Notes: generated by a model not told the origin, from the letters alone. A DNA stretch of 64,000 nucleotides from Liolophura sinensis (GCF_032854445.1 NC_088306.1:3780373-3844372); one strand, 5' to 3'; shown: positions 45,910 through 58,895, counted from the first letter of the stretch. Numbers and translations: made by a program.

Positions 45910-46878
45910 GGGCAAGGAAGCGGCAACAGTGACAGCAGGTGTCAGTCTACCTTCATTCTATTAGTCTAGTGTCTCTTCAAAAACATATACCAGATCAGGG
46001 TATCGCTTTGATACCGCCCGCTTCGTAATGCAGATGAAAAAGGACCTTCTGGATTTGGACATCACAGTGTTAGAGCCCTGGAATATTCCAATCCTGTTTC
46101 TGGACGTCCGTTTCCTCTTTATTGGCGCAGTTTGTTGATCTCCCCCAACCTTAACACAGTTGGATCCTCCGACTCGCCTTACGAAGGGAGGTTGATACTC
46201 TTCTGGTATCGAGACCACAAATCCTCCAGCAAGCAGGTAATTTATACCGTTAATCACAGTTTACAAACGGCAGAATGTCCGCCAACTATCACCCGTTAGT
46301 CCTGGTCCGGCTAATCCAAATTACACCGCCTTTTCCACTCAAAAGGTACTAACGATTTCTTCTAACTATAGCTATGATGTATCGTCCGTAACTCCGTCAA
46401 AAGCACCTTATAGTTCCCCACATATCACTGTCGCATCACTGCCTATGTCTGTTCATAACAAAGGGCAATTGTATGCAGCGAGTATTCCGGGCTCGCGGAC
46501 TGTCTAAAACAGCGTCGTGGGTAGATGGATAAGAGGTCTTAAGGCTGCGAAAGGTTAGAGTCAAGCAATTTGAGGATGAGAAACCATCTCTTCGGTCCGT
46601 ATAATGGCCATTTTGTTGCATCCAATCAAATTGTGCAACAGAGATCTTTCTTGTTTGACCTAACTTCTTGTGCTCTTCACACAATTCACATTTCACTCAG
46701 TTCACTCAAACAACTCCATCACATCACAGAGGACCAGGATAGTACCATCCGTGCGTATAGGCCACATGATACTGTGACAGAACTCCACTACAAACCTAAC
46801 ACGTGGCACTTAAACTCAGACTAAACATGTGGTCACCATTTTCTTTGGCAGGATTGAGCTTTCATTGACTTACTATAA
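45910..46878. other. Non-repetitive stretch with two unexplained minus-strand ORFs
   Basis: ORFs at 46,257-45,961 (98 codons, basic, PIKRKRTSRNR) and 46,696-46,436 (86 codons, starting MKCELCEEHKKLG) are the only candidates. Neither has a recognised domain or clear splice context, and either could be part of an exon. Confidence 0.25.
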
Positions 46879-49800
46879 TATAATTAAACAACACCTGCCA
46901 CACCCATCTAGATCCAATCAACTATTGTCACACATTACCAGATCCAATCAACTATTGCCACACATATCAAAGTCCAGTCAACTATTGTAACACATAACCA
47001 GGTCCAAACACCACCTGCCACACCCATCTAGATTCAATCAACACTTGTCCCACATAACCAGGTCCATTCAACACTTGTCACACATAACCAAGTCCAATCA
47101 TCACTTGTCGCACGCAACCAGGTTCAATCAACACTTGCCACACATAACCAGGTCCAATCAACCTTTGTCATACATAACCAGGTCCAATCAACACTTGTCG
47201 CACACAACCAGGTCCAATCAACCTTTGCCACACACAACCAGGTCCTTTCAACACTTGTAACACACAACCAGGTCCAATCAACACTTCCCATACATAACCA
47301 GGTCCAATCATCACTTGTCACACATAACCTAGTTCAATCAACACTCGCCACACATAACCAGGTTAAATCAACACTTGTCCAATCAAAACTTGTCACACAT
47401 AACCAGGTCCAATCAACACTTGCCACACATATCCAGGTCCAATCAACCTTTGCCACACACAACCAGGTCCTTTTTACACTTGTCACACACAACCAGGTCC
47501 AATCAACACTTGCCATACATAACCAGGTCCAATCATCACTTGTCACACATAACCAAGTCCAATCAACACTGGCCACACATAACCAGATCCAATCAACACT
47601 TGTCACACACAACCAGGTCCTATCAACACTTGACACACACAGCCAGGTCCAATCAACACTTGCCATACATAACCAGGTCCAGCCATCACTTGTCACACAT
47701 TAACAAGTAAAATCAACACTTGTCACACATAACCAGGTCCAATCAACACTTGTCACACATAACCAGGTCCAATCATGACTTGTCACACATAGCCAGATCC
47801 AATCATCACTTGTCCAACATAACCAAGCCCAATCAACACTTGTCACACATAACCAAGTCTTATTAACGTTTGTCACACATAACCAGGTCCAATCATCTAT
47901 TATCACACATTACCAGATCCAATCAACTATTGCCACACATATCCAGGTCCAATCAGCTATTGTCACACATAACCAGGTCCAAACAAAACTTGTCACACAT
48001 AAACAAGTCCAATCAACACTTGTAACACATATTGAAGTCCAATCAACGCTTGCCACACATAACCAGGTCCAATCAACGCTTGCCACACATAACCAGGTCC
48101 AATCAACACATGTCACACATAACTAGATCCAATCAACACCTGCCACACACAACCAAGTCCAATTAACACTTGTCACACACAACCAGGTCCAATCAACACT
48201 TGCCACACATAACCAGGTCCAAACAACACTTGTCACACATAACCAAGTCCAATTATCACTTGTCACACATAACCAGGTCCAATCAACACTTGCCACACAT
48301 AACCAGTTCCAATCAACACTTGCCACACATAACCAGTTCCAATCAACATTTGCCACACATAACCGGTTCCAATCAACACTTGTCACACACAACCAGTTCC
48401 AATCAACACTTGTCGCACACAACCAGGTCCAATCAACACTTGCCACACATAACCAGGTCCAATCAACACTTGCCACATAACCATGTCCAAACAACACTTG
48501 TCACACATAACCAGGTCCAATCATCACTTGTCACACATAACCAGGTCCAAACAACACTTGCCACACATAACCAAGTCCAATCAACACTTGCCACACATAA
48601 CCAGGTCCAATCCACTATTGTCCCCCATAAACAAGTCCAATCAACACTTGCCACACATAACCAGGTCCAATCCACTATTGTCCCCCATAACCAAGTCCAA
48701 TCAACACTTGTCACACATAACCAGATCCAATCAACACGTGCCACACATAACCAGTTTCAATCAACAACTGTCATACATAACCAGATCCAATCAACACTTG
48801 TCACACACAACCAGGTCCTATCAACACTTGTCACACATAACCAGGTCCAATCAACACTTGCCACACATATCCAGGTCCAATCAACTATTGTCACACATAA
48901 CCAGGTCCAAACAAAAGTTGTCACACATAAACAAGTCCAATCAACACTTGTCACACATAACCAAGTCCAATCAACTATTGCCACACATAACCATGTCCAA
49001 TCAACACTTGCCACACATAACCAGGTCCAATCAACACTTGTCACACATAACTAGATCCAATCAACACCTGCCACACACAACCAAGTCCAATCAACACTTG
49101 CCACACATAACCAAATCCAATCAACTATTGTCACACACCACCAAGTCCAATCAACACTTGTCACACATACCCAGATCCAATCAACACTTGTCACACATAA
49201 CCAGTTTCAATCAACACTTGTCACACATAACCAGGTCCAGTCAACTATTGTCACACATAACCAGGTCCAAACAAAAGTTGTCACACATAAACAAGTCCAA
49301 TCAACACTTGTCACACATAACCAAGTCCAATCAACTATTGCCACACATAACCATGTCCAATCAACACTTGCCACACATAACCAGGTCCAATCAACACTTG
49401 TCACACATAACTAGATCCAATCAACACCTGCCACACACAACCAAGTCCAATCAACACTTGCCACACATAACCAGTTCCAATCAACTATTGTCACACACAA
49501 CCAAGTCCAATCAACACTTGTCACACATACCCAGATCCAATCAACACTTGCCACACATAAGCAGTTTCAATCAACACTTGTCACACATAACCAGGTCCAG
49601 TCAACTATTGTCACACACAACCAGGTCCAATCAACACTTGCCACACACAACCAGGTCTAATCATCACTAGTCACACATAACCAGGTCAAATCAAAACTTG
49701 CCAGACATAAACAGGTCCAATCAACACTTGTCACACATAACCAAGTCCAAACAACACTTGTCTCACATAACCAAGTCCAATCAACACTTCTTACACATAA

Positions 49801-50537
49801 CCAGGTCCAATCAACGCTTGCCACACATAACCAAGTCCAATCAACACTTGCCACACATAACCAGATCCAATCAACACTTGCCACTCATAACCAAGTCCAA
49901 CCAACACTTGTCACACACAACCAGGTCCAATCAACACTTGTCACACACAACCAGGTCCAATCAACACTTGCCACACATAACCAGGTCCAATCAACTATTG
50001 TCCCTTATAACCAAGTCCAATCCACACTTGTCACACATAACAAGATCCAATCAACACTTGCCACACATAACCAGTTCCAATCAACACTTGTCACACACAA
50101 CCAGTTCCAATCAACACTTTTCGCACACAACCAGGTCCAATTAACACTTGCCACACATAACCAGGTCCAATCAACACTTGTCACACATAACCAAGTCCAA
50201 TCAACACCTGCCACACATAACCAGGTCCAATCAACACTTGCCACACATAACCAGGTTCAATCAACTATTGTCCCTCATAACCAAGTCCTGTTAACACTTG
50301 TCACACATAACCAGATCCAATCAACACGTGCCACACATAACCAGTTCCAATCAACACTTGTCACACATAACCAGTTCCAATCAACACTTGTCACACACAA
50401 CCAGATCCAATCAACACTTGTCACACATAAGCAGGTCCAATCAACACTTGCCACACATAACCAGGTCCAATCAACACTTGTCACACATAACCAAGTCCAA
50501 TCAACACTTGTGACACAAAACCAAGTCCAATCAACGC
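46879..50537. repeat. Minisatellite, 30-bp unit, about 122 copies, with higher-order repeats
   Basis: Unit AATCAACACTTGTCACACAT + AACCAGGTCC, 3.66 kb in total. Variant units recur in order. The block starting AAACAAAAGTTGTCACAC at 48,911 repeats at 49,271 (360 bp = 12 units), and a related series starts at 47,981. With a period of 30, frames on both strands stay open (for example 48,483-49,670 plus and many minus ORFs). These are repeat products, not genes. Confidence 0.97.
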
Positions 50538-53329
50538 TAAATAGTTGATTCCTCTTAACATTGTCCTAAAGATACGACCAAGTTAGGTCATCTCTTACAT
50601 ATTTTCCTAGAAAATCAATCTTACAAAACTAGAATATTAATTTTATTCAGGCGTCAGTAGGTCTGAACCATAAACCAGTGGGAACAGCTAAGCTGAACCA
50701 TCACGTTTTAAACTGAATTACATGCTACAGCCCCATTCTCTTTCCATTTAACCAACGCACTGCTTCAGAATTTTGCTTCTCCAGGAAATCATATTTCCGG
50801 ACCTATTTACCCCTGAGGGCCCCTAATAATGGAGATTCCAGAGGCTTGTTAAGTAACCTTGTGCCGAGCTAATTTTATTGTGACAGAAGAAGGCGATAGA
50901 CGGTCCTACACTTTAAACCGTACTTATCTAGAATTTCCTTTTTCTAACGAGCGACGTTTCGGTATGTATACTTTTTGACCCCTACGGACCCTAGTCCTCA
51001 ACTTGATCTCAACTATGTTTGCTGTGCAGAACAATTATTGATTGGTCTGACTTAGTTTCATTGTCTTAGAAAAGGAATACAGCCACAAATTCTCTACAAA
51101 ACCCATTTGTTTAATGTAGCTTTTGTGCAATAATTGATGCTTGCGGGACCTATTAACACCAGAAGAGCCCGGTTCAGCTAATTTCATGGCTATGTTAACT
51201 AAGTCGAGGGACTTTAGACTTGGGTTGATCTTGGAGTGGGATTCCAGCGAAGAAGCCAAACAATCACTCGTTGACCAAAAGTCAAATTAATAAATTAATA
51301 ATTTGCTGCAATACATTAGAAATAGAAATAGGAAGACATGAAAATAGGAAAGGCAAAGTGGGCGATAATAGAACAATGGAGGATAAATAGCATTTTGTTC
51401 TGATTAACCTACTTATAAGCAACTAAAAACTATGTATGTCATGAAATTGTATGTGACAGGCTTCGTCTTTAGTACATGTATTGTCATTGGCAGTTATCTC
51501 CCCTCGTAGCAGTCTTGTGTGAAAGGCGGTTAGATTTGCTGAATCTCCTCGTGGTCACCTTATATGATGCTAGCATGCGCTGGGAAATTCCATTCCCTTG
51601 CCCAGTATCTGGCCCACATAAACCTAGAGATGTAAATGAGCAATGTGTAGAGAAAGGTTCCCAGTTTATTTTTTGTAGTTTTTGCATCTTTTTTGACATT
51701 TCTGTTTGTTCACTCTAAAAATGTCTGAAAGGAATTGCGTTTTCTACACGTATATAACTCTCAGTAACAACACAGGGACAATATGTGACCTAGGCATGGT
51801 TAATTACTCTTGCCATGATTGTTATATTGCTACATACGTTCGCGGCCATAGGATACATGTTTCATTATTAACATATTTTCTGTTTATGATGTAATAATAA
51901 CATGTTACAAAAATAATAATATGTTGTGCTGATAATGAACGAATATATGCTTGGATGTGTGTAGTGGATAAAGGATACTGTGCTACAAAATTATCTTCGT
52001 GTTAACAGTACATTATCGCAGTAAAGTTCCAGCACTTAATATGTATTGTTGTTTTTACTGGTTGAGTTATCTCCCCTGATTTGTCCCCTCTTTTTGTCAA
52101 GTTTGTCTTCTCTGTCAAGCAATAAATATGAAGGCTCTCCTGTGACAATCAAAACACACTGTGTCTGCTGTGTCGTTTGATATGGACGCTCTCACATTAG
52201 ACCTAGTGTGTTTAAAAGAAATTCCATTACTTGCACCACAAAATGTCAGAGACCTTCGGTAGTTTGGTTTATCTTTCATCCGTTCATACAAGAATACATG
52301 CGTGTATAATATTACAAATTTTACAAGCTCACAACTCTTGAAATTGTATGTGGTATGGTATAACTCGGTCCGCCATCACTAACTGTATTTAGTGCTTTTT
52401 TGTAGTTTCAATAAATATAAACTTAGGAGATTAAAATACTACAACACCACTTTAATGGACAAGATTAACAAATTTTGACAGGATTTCAGTTGGTTGTAGG
52501 TCATTTTTCATAAACTCAGACCCATGCAAACTTAAATCAGTTTTAATATCAACGATTAATTAACCATTTCAGAAGCGGAAGTGATGCATATGGCGCATGT
52601 AGGCAGTGCAACAACAACAATATAATACTACTGCTAGCAAACACTGTCTATCGATATTATACAGAGCTGCATTGGAGCTTTTTGCCAAAACATATATGCA
52701 TCCTTCACATCAAAGTACGTGGATCATAGGAATATTGTGTACTGCATGGCAGCTAATTGATTGTTGTTTAGATAAACCTGCATTAATTCACATCTTGCTC
52801 ACAACGGACGCCTACAGCCGATAGGCATGTAAACCTACAGTGTAATGTTTTATGACAGCTGATTGTTTTGCAACCGCTAGGCAAGTAAACGAGGACACTA
52901 AAACCGAAACCGAGAAAAACTTAGGCCTACAGTTCAAGCTAATCTTTCTGCGGTTATGAAATACGGCCTTGCATAACATGCTGTACACCAAACAGCAAGC
53001 CAAATGCTGTCTGGTCCAACATTTCCAACTTATATATGTCTAATAAAACTAATTTGACGAACAAACAGTAGATATCAGCTTAGCCAGGTGTAGGGAAGTA
53101 GATTGTGTTTTCAGGGAATATAGAGGCGTGACAGAACAGTGTGATTGGGTAGTGTGAATTGTTCGCAGCGCACGTGTGAATTGTTCTCAGCACACGTGTG
53201 AATAGAGACGATAAAAGTTTACATGGATAAACCCTTCGCTAAGTGTCTAGGGAAGTTTATGGTAAAAATTGCTCAACAAGTTCAGTTGTGATCGATGTGC
53301 AGTGATCAATTAGATACGTGCAGCATCAA
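50538..53329. other. Non-coding stretch
   Basis: AT-rich with no supported exon. GTTATCTCCCCT-type words, common in molluscan repeats, occur at 51,493 and 52,070. The ORF at 51,476-51,718 has no motif. Two near-copies of GCACGTGTGAATTGTTC or GCACACGTGTGAAT lie at 53,170-53,205. Confidence 0.35.
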
Positions 53330-53499
53330 TTTATTTATTTATTTGTTTGTTTGATTGGTTTTTTACGACGTACTCAAGTATATTTGACTTACACGACGGT
53401 AGCCAGCATTATGGTGGGAGGAAACTGGGTAGAGCCCGGGGGAAACCCACGACCATCTGCAGGTTTTTGCCAGACCTTCCCTCTTAAGGGCGGAGAGGA
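53330..53499 (-). mobile_element. SINE family 1, host of a nested SINE (left piece)
   Basis: Tail to body, ending in CGGAGAGGA at 53,491-53,499. The same element resumes at 53,839 (CGGAGAGGAAGCCAGC), so it was split by SINE family 2. Confidence 0.88.
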
Positions 53500-53838
53500 G
53501 TGACTGAGTGCCTGCCGTTTAACGTCGTACAATTTTTCATTCATAAAACGACGAAGGAGTCCTTGGAGTGCATGTAATGTGCCTCCTTGGTGCAGGACGG
53601 ATTTCCCCCGCTCTTTTATCTAGACGCCTTACCCAAAGCAAGTAAGCCGACCCGTCCGAGCCATTATACTGATACGGGTCAACCAGTCGTTGCACTGTCC
53701 CCTTCATGCCGAAAGCCAAGCAAGGAAGCAGCAACTTCCTCCTTTAAAGTCTATGGTGTGACTCGACCCAAGATTGACCTTGGATCTATCGCTCCCGAAG
53801 CGGACGCTCTACCAACAGTGGTAGCGGGGCCGGTCGGC
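53500..53838 (-). mobile_element. SINE family 2, full length, nested in SINE family 1
   Basis: In minus orientation the right end is a tRNA-like head (A box-like GTAGAGCGTCCGC; tRNA start near 53,838) and the left end the GTGACTGAGTG tail. A 9-bp target duplication, CGGAGAGGA, lies at 53,491-53,499 and 53,839-53,847. Confidence 0.88.
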
Positions 53839-53857
53839 CGGAGAGGAAGCCAGCGTA
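53839..53857 (-). mobile_element. SINE family 1, right remnant of the split host
   Basis: CGGAGAGGAAGCCAGC continues the host body. Its tRNA head is missing, so it was already truncated. Confidence 0.7.
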
Positions 53858-54180
53858 CGGCATCGATAGCTGTATACGTGTGGTAATCACAACGTAGAGA
53901 CATGAATCCATAATCTCGGATGAGAGCAGATTCTATGCCGTGGAATAAATTCATGAGTTTTTGTTCCGTCACAACTGCCAATTATTTTTTGGAGCACGGA
54001 AATACGCAATTCAGCAACAAGGTGTCCCTAGATGTGAAAATGTTCCCCGACTCGCACTTCTGACGTCTCTTTTATGCCCATTCATCATTTTACGCAGGAT
54101 TTGACCTGTTTCCCCGATGTACACTGCAGTGGGATATTGTTGGAGGTGACTCCGTACATAACGAGCCTCCTTGATATAGC
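53858..54180. other. Spacer between SINEs and the 54-bp array
   Basis: No gene or recognisable repeat seen. Confidence 0.4.
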
Positions 54181-55603
54181 CACTACGTCACAAGGCAAAG
54201 TTTATGTATCCCTCATTTCCTACATACGGACCAACACTACGTCCCAAGGCAAGCCTTGTGTATCCCTCATTTTCTACATACTGACCAACACTACTTCCCA
54301 AGGCAAGCCTTATGCACCCCTCATTTTCTACATACTGACCCACACTACTTCCCAAGGCAAGTCGTATGTATCCCTCATTTCTTACACACTGGCCCACACT
54401 GTCCCGAGGCAAGCCTTATGCATCCCCCATTTTCTACATACTGACCCACACTGTGTCCCAGTGCAAACCTTGTGTATCCCTTATTTCCTACATACTGACC
54501 CACACTACGTCACAAGGCAAACTTTATGTATCCATCACTTCCTACATACTGACCCACACTACGTCCCAAAACAGACCATATGTATCCCTCATTTCCAACA
54601 TACTGATCCACACTACGTCCCAAAACAGACCAGATGTATCCCTCATTTCCTACATACTGACCCACACTGTGTCCCGATGCAAACCTCATGCATTCCTCAT
54701 TTTCTACATACTGACCCACACTACGTCCCAAAACAAACCATATGTATCCCTCATTTCTTACACACTGGCCCACACTGTCCCGAGGCAAGCCTTATGCATC
54801 CCCCATTTTCTACATACTGACCCACACTGTGTCCCAATGCAAACCTTATGTATCCCTTATTTCCTACTTACTGACCCACACTACGTCACAAGGCAAACTT
54901 TATGTATCCATCACTTCCTACATACTGACAGACACTACGTCCCAAGACAGACCATATGTATCCCTCATTTCCAACATACTGACCCACACTGTGTCCCGAT
55001 GCAAACCTCATGCATTCCTCATTTTCTACATACTGACCCACACTACGTCCCAAAACAAACCTTATGCATCCCTCATTTCCTACATACTGACCCACACTAC
55101 GTCCCAAAACAAACCTTATGTGTCCAATACTTCCTACATACTGACCCACCCTACGTCCCAAAACGAACCTTATGTATCCCTCGTTTCCCACATACGGACC
55201 AACACTACGTCCTAAGACAGACCATATGTTTCCCTCATTTCCTACATACTGACCCACACTACGTCACAAGGCACGCCTTATGTATCCCTCATTTCCTACA
55301 TACTGACCCACACTACGTCACAAGGCACGCCTTATGTATCCCTCATTTGCTACATACTGACCCACACTGTGTCCCCATACAAACCTCATGCATTCCTCAT
55401 TTCTTACATACTGACCCACACTACGTCCCACGCCATGCCTTATGCATCCCTCATTTTCTACATACTGACCCACACTACGTCCCACGCCATGCCTTATGCA
55501 TCCCTCATTTTCTACATACTGCCCCCACTATGTCCCAAGGCAAGCCTTATGTATCCCCCATTCCCCCTACATACGAACCAACACTACGTTATTTATATAA
55601 GCC
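54181..55603. repeat. Minisatellite, 54-bp unit, about 26 copies, with higher-order repeat
   Basis: Unit TGTATCCCTCATTTCCTACA + TACTGACCCACACTACGTCC + CAAGGCAAGCCTTA. A variant with CACTGTCCCGAGGC, two bases shorter, occurs at 54,397-54,410 and 54,773-54,786. This marks a seven-unit block of 376 bp that has been duplicated. The long ORFs (54,074-54,820 and 54,366-55,643) are repeat products. Confidence 0.96.
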
Positions 55604-56747
55604 AAAAACGCAACCGTTTCCACTTAACTCGTACGTCACCTGACTAGTCTGGTAGTACGTGGCCCACTTCAACCAGTGGATTAGACAGGGGCTGCCGACA
55701 TGTTGGAAAGACATGCTATAACCTGGGCGTTAAAAGCTTTTGTATTATAGAGAGGATATATTGGGCTATGTTCACGTCAAATATCAGTAAAATACCATAA
55801 ATATTTCTTATGATTTAAATATAAGCGTCATGTCCGACATTCATGTACAATTCGTAGTCTGTAAAGGGCGTTCCAAGTCGATAATTGCAAGATCCATTTC
55901 CAAAACAACGTTTAACACTAGCTCCCAAAGACAAAGGTATGTCAGAAATTATACAAATAAGAAATAAAGCCGGCAACACACAAGAGAGAAACGGTCATCA
56001 GTTTTCAATGATGCCGGACAGACAGTGGATATTCCAGGCATGAATTCCATATCAAAGTTCAAATTCGTAGTCCATGAATGAGTTCCAGGTCAATAGATGA
56101 ATGGAATATACTGAGCAACAGCCACTGTGCATATATTTCGAACAATTTCGCATTTCTTTGTTTTCTGTTGGTAACCATGCCCATTTTCATGGAAAATTTG
56201 ACATAGAATTCATCCATAACCAACCATGTCGATTTTCAAACCAATATAGCACTTTTTTCAATACCAGTTTTGGCAAATATCACTCCACATGTGCAGACCA
56301 AGGGGAGATAATCCAGCCAGGCAGTTGTTCTTTATGCTATGTGATAGGCTTCCGTTGTTGTTTGTATCTGTTGGTATTAATTTCCGAGATGGACGGCTCG
56401 TACAGCTTTGAACTGATATGTCAAACTGAACAAGCACTAAAAAACGGGTGCACGCAGAGGGGCCAACAGGTGAAACCTTTTTATAAATCAGGATAATGTG
56501 TTCGGGAGGATTTAAATATTAATGATAATTTGATCACACCCCCATCATATTGCCATTTCACAAAAATTCCAATTTCTGGAAGGCCTAAATGCATGCATAT
56601 CTCATGACTTAATATTAACATACACACTGAATTCTTCATTTTAAATGTAGACCTATTATGTTTTTTTGTAATAATGTGTTCAGGATTTAATCTTCATCGT
56701 ACATTTTTTTTAAACATCAGCACTTTCTTTTTCTACCTGTTTACACT
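55604..56747. other. Non-coding stretch with one unexplained ORF
   Basis: A 131-codon plus ORF at 56,101-56,496 is the longest non-repeat ORF here. It shows no motif and has ordinary AT-rich composition, and I do not call it. Otherwise nothing is seen. Confidence 0.3.
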
Positions 56748-56795
56748 GCTGCTTGTGAAACCTGCACGCATAAAAGTGCAGGTTTCACAAGCAGC
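56748..56795. repeat. Perfect 20-bp-stem hairpin
   Basis: GCTGCTTGTGAAACCTGCAC at 56,748-56,767, loop GCATAAAA, then the exact complement at 56,776-56,795. Confidence 0.9.
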
Positions 56796-56822
56796 CTCGT
56801 GAAAATTTACGGCCATCTGCTG

Positions 56823-56987
56823 TCTGCTCAAGAATATTTCACTTATTCGGCGTTATGGAGGGGGGGGGGAGGAATCGGGCAGAGTCCTGGGTAACCCACA
56901 ACCATCCGCAGGTTCCTGCCAGACCTTCCCACGTACAGCCGGAGAGGAAGCCAACATGAGCTGGACTTGAACTCACAGGGACCGCAT
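56823..56987 (-). mobile_element. SINE family 1, partial
   Basis: CTCAAGAATATTTCACTTAT through the body to GAACTCACAGGGACCGCATT. The tRNA head is cut where the small 54-bp array begins. Confidence 0.85.
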
Positions 56988-57222
56988 TAAGTAAGCCTTA
57001 TGCATCCTTCATTTCCTACATACTGACCCACACTATGGCCCAAGGTAAGCCTTATGCATCCTTTATTTCCTACATACTGACCCACACTGCGTTCCAAGAC
57101 AAACCTTATGTATCCCTCACTCCCTACATACTGACCCACACTACGTTCCAAGGCAAGCCTTATGCATCCCTCATTCCCCGTACATACGAACCAACACTAC
57201 GTTATTTATATAAGCCAAAAGT
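56988..57222. repeat. Small 54-bp minisatellite array, about 4 copies
   Basis: Same unit as 54,181-55,603. It ends in the same unique edge (ACGAACCAACACTACGTT, then TTATATAAGCC), so the right end of the large array was duplicated here. Confidence 0.9.
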
Positions 57223-57296
57223 CATTGCGCTGCGATAGTGCGCTAGCCAATGGAGCAACGGAAGACTCCCCGCTCTCATCTTCTTATAACAAATGA

Positions 57297-57563
57297 GGGG
57301 CCTCCGTGGCGCAGTTGGTTAACGCGCTAGCTCAGCTTAATGATTCAGGATCCTCTCACTACTGCGGTCGCTGTACGTTCAAGTCTAGCTCATGCTGGCT
57401 TCCTCTCCGGCCGTAAGTGGGAAGGTCCTTCAGCAACCTGCGGATGGTCGTGGGTTACCCCCGGGCTCTGCTCGATTTCCTCCCCCTATTATGCTGGCCG
57501 CCGTCGAATAAGTGAAATATTCTTGAGTACTGTGTAAAACACCAAGCAAATAAATAGATAAAT
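57297..57563 (+). mobile_element. SINE family 1, full length, plus orientation
   Basis: tRNA-like head at the left (GCCTCCGTGGCGCAGTTGG, B box ACGTTCAAGTCT), the conserved body, and the tail AAATAAATAGATAAA. Confidence 0.9.
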
Positions 57564-58136
57564 CCAACAATGCCATATCCCGACTCAGTTATACATATCC
57601 CAAGTCCCTTATTCCAGCAAACAGGAGATTGCCATGGGTTTGTAATATTATCTGTATCTAATATTAAAAACAGAGTTTTTGTGTTTTCTGACAGCACTGA
57701 CCTCGGTGTTGTGCAAGATTTCTGTACAAACCTTGCTAGTTATGGCAGTGATGTGTAGCGAATGTAGAGAGCGACGCTTGCGCTGTAGGGAGTATGACTT
57801 CTACCCTTTTATCACAAAACCCCTTTATTTCGTCTTAGAAACTATTGTCGGAAAAGAAATCCAATTTACATCAAAGTTAAAATTAAGAGCTTGATCGTCT
57901 TTTGATAATAAGTCATCCAAGCCAAAAATCCGTGTGCAGTTGCATGTATAGGAACAAAGAACAAACAAAGCAGCATGTGTAAAATGGACGGCACGACCAT
58001 TGTGTATTTTTTAACTATAAATAAATCTATAAGTTACAGAAATGTCTAAAGTCTGTATATTAGCACTGAGTCGATAAGTCACCTCGTCACCTCCGCTTTC
58101 CGACTTCTCCGTTTCCGATTCAGTCAGCACTTGGGG
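57564..58136. other. Non-coding stretch 3' of the CNBD gene
   Basis: Short ORFs without motifs. No clear polyadenylation signal was fixed. Confidence 0.4.
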
Positions 58137-58193
58137 TCATTTTCCATTCAACTGGATGACTTTGTTTCCTGGCCTCGGGGTTTCTGTGACGTC
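58137..58193 (-). CDS. CNBD protein gene: terminal exon
   Basis: Acceptor CTATTTCAG lies directly before GAC at 58,193. The frame (phase 0, matching the donor at 59,217/59,216) encodes DVTETPRPGNKVIQLNGK and ends at TGA (58,139-58,137). The match of phase, the good acceptor and the immediate stop make it the likely 3' coding end. Confidence 0.55.
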   Translation of the reverse strand, partial: DVTETPRPGNKVIQLNGK

Positions 58194-58655
58194 CTGAAAT
58201 AGTGACATTAACATGTTAAAATCTTCCATAATTATGCGCGCGCAGCCTGCATAAAGGCGATTTCACAAGCGATCTCTGACATGAGTCATAATTTGAAATA
58301 CGATTTTAGAAGTTAATGATTGGGCCTAGGAATTCACGGTTCTCACCACCTCAAAAATGTTATTTTATGAGACAAACCTTTCCAAATAACAACCTCTAGT
58401 TTAAAAATCTAAGCATTAGGTCGGAGGATTCAAATTCTGACTGAGGTCAGAAATGGCTTGTAGAAACGGCCCGTTGTGAGTCGGCCTATTCAATTAAAGC
58501 GTTGTTCAGGCTGGTTCATTTGACTAATTTGTTGAACTAACCCCCCGTGCATCCATTTTTTAAAAAGAAAGACTGTCCACTACATCAAAGTGATGCTTTA
58601 TAACACAAATATTGTTGGGGCTTTATTACTTTTATGGATAGCCTCCTTTCTTGTA

Positions 58656-58895
58656 CTCTCAACAAAAAATCTGTTAAGTCTGACACTGACAAAGTCTGAG
58701 TGATGCTAGACTGTATTCTGCCATTGCAGCAGATTATTCTGTTAAATATGACACATATATTCCTTTATTTCAACATAAATATTGTATCAGACTAAAAGGA
58801 TAGTAATAAATATTAAGTTATATTAACAGAATACATTCTAGTCCGACTCAGACAACAGACTTTCTGTTAAAAATAACAGAATGATTTTTTGAGTG
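58656..58895. mobile_element. MITE with TA target site and terminal inverted repeats
   Basis: Left end CTCTCAACAAAAAATCTGTT and right end (reverse complement) CACTCAAAAAATCATTCTGT, flanked by TA on both sides, about 240 bp. This matches the layout of a Tc1/mariner-type non-autonomous element. It lies in the last intron of the CNBD gene, with a second copy split at 16,585/22,799. Confidence 0.65.

Noticed and set aside
48483-49670. 395-codon ORF and many others in the 30-bp array
   Set aside because: A 30-base period without stops keeps many frames open on both strands. The products are pure decapeptide repeats with no start context or non-repeat domain.
46879-50537. CRISPR-like array (30-bp regular repeats)
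   Set aside because: Repeats are directly adjacent with no unique spacers. This is a minisatellite in an animal genome.
54366-55643. 425-codon ORF in the 54-bp array
   Set aside because: Repeat product. The opposite strand and a second frame are open too, and the frame changes at a two-base unit variant.
56101-56496. 131-codon ORF
   Set aside because: No domain, no splice context and ordinary composition; cannot be supported.
57297-57370. tRNA genes (A and B boxes) here, at 8060-8129 and at the other SINE heads
   Set aside because: They are heads of SINE family 1 copies, continuous with the SINE body, not free tRNA genes.
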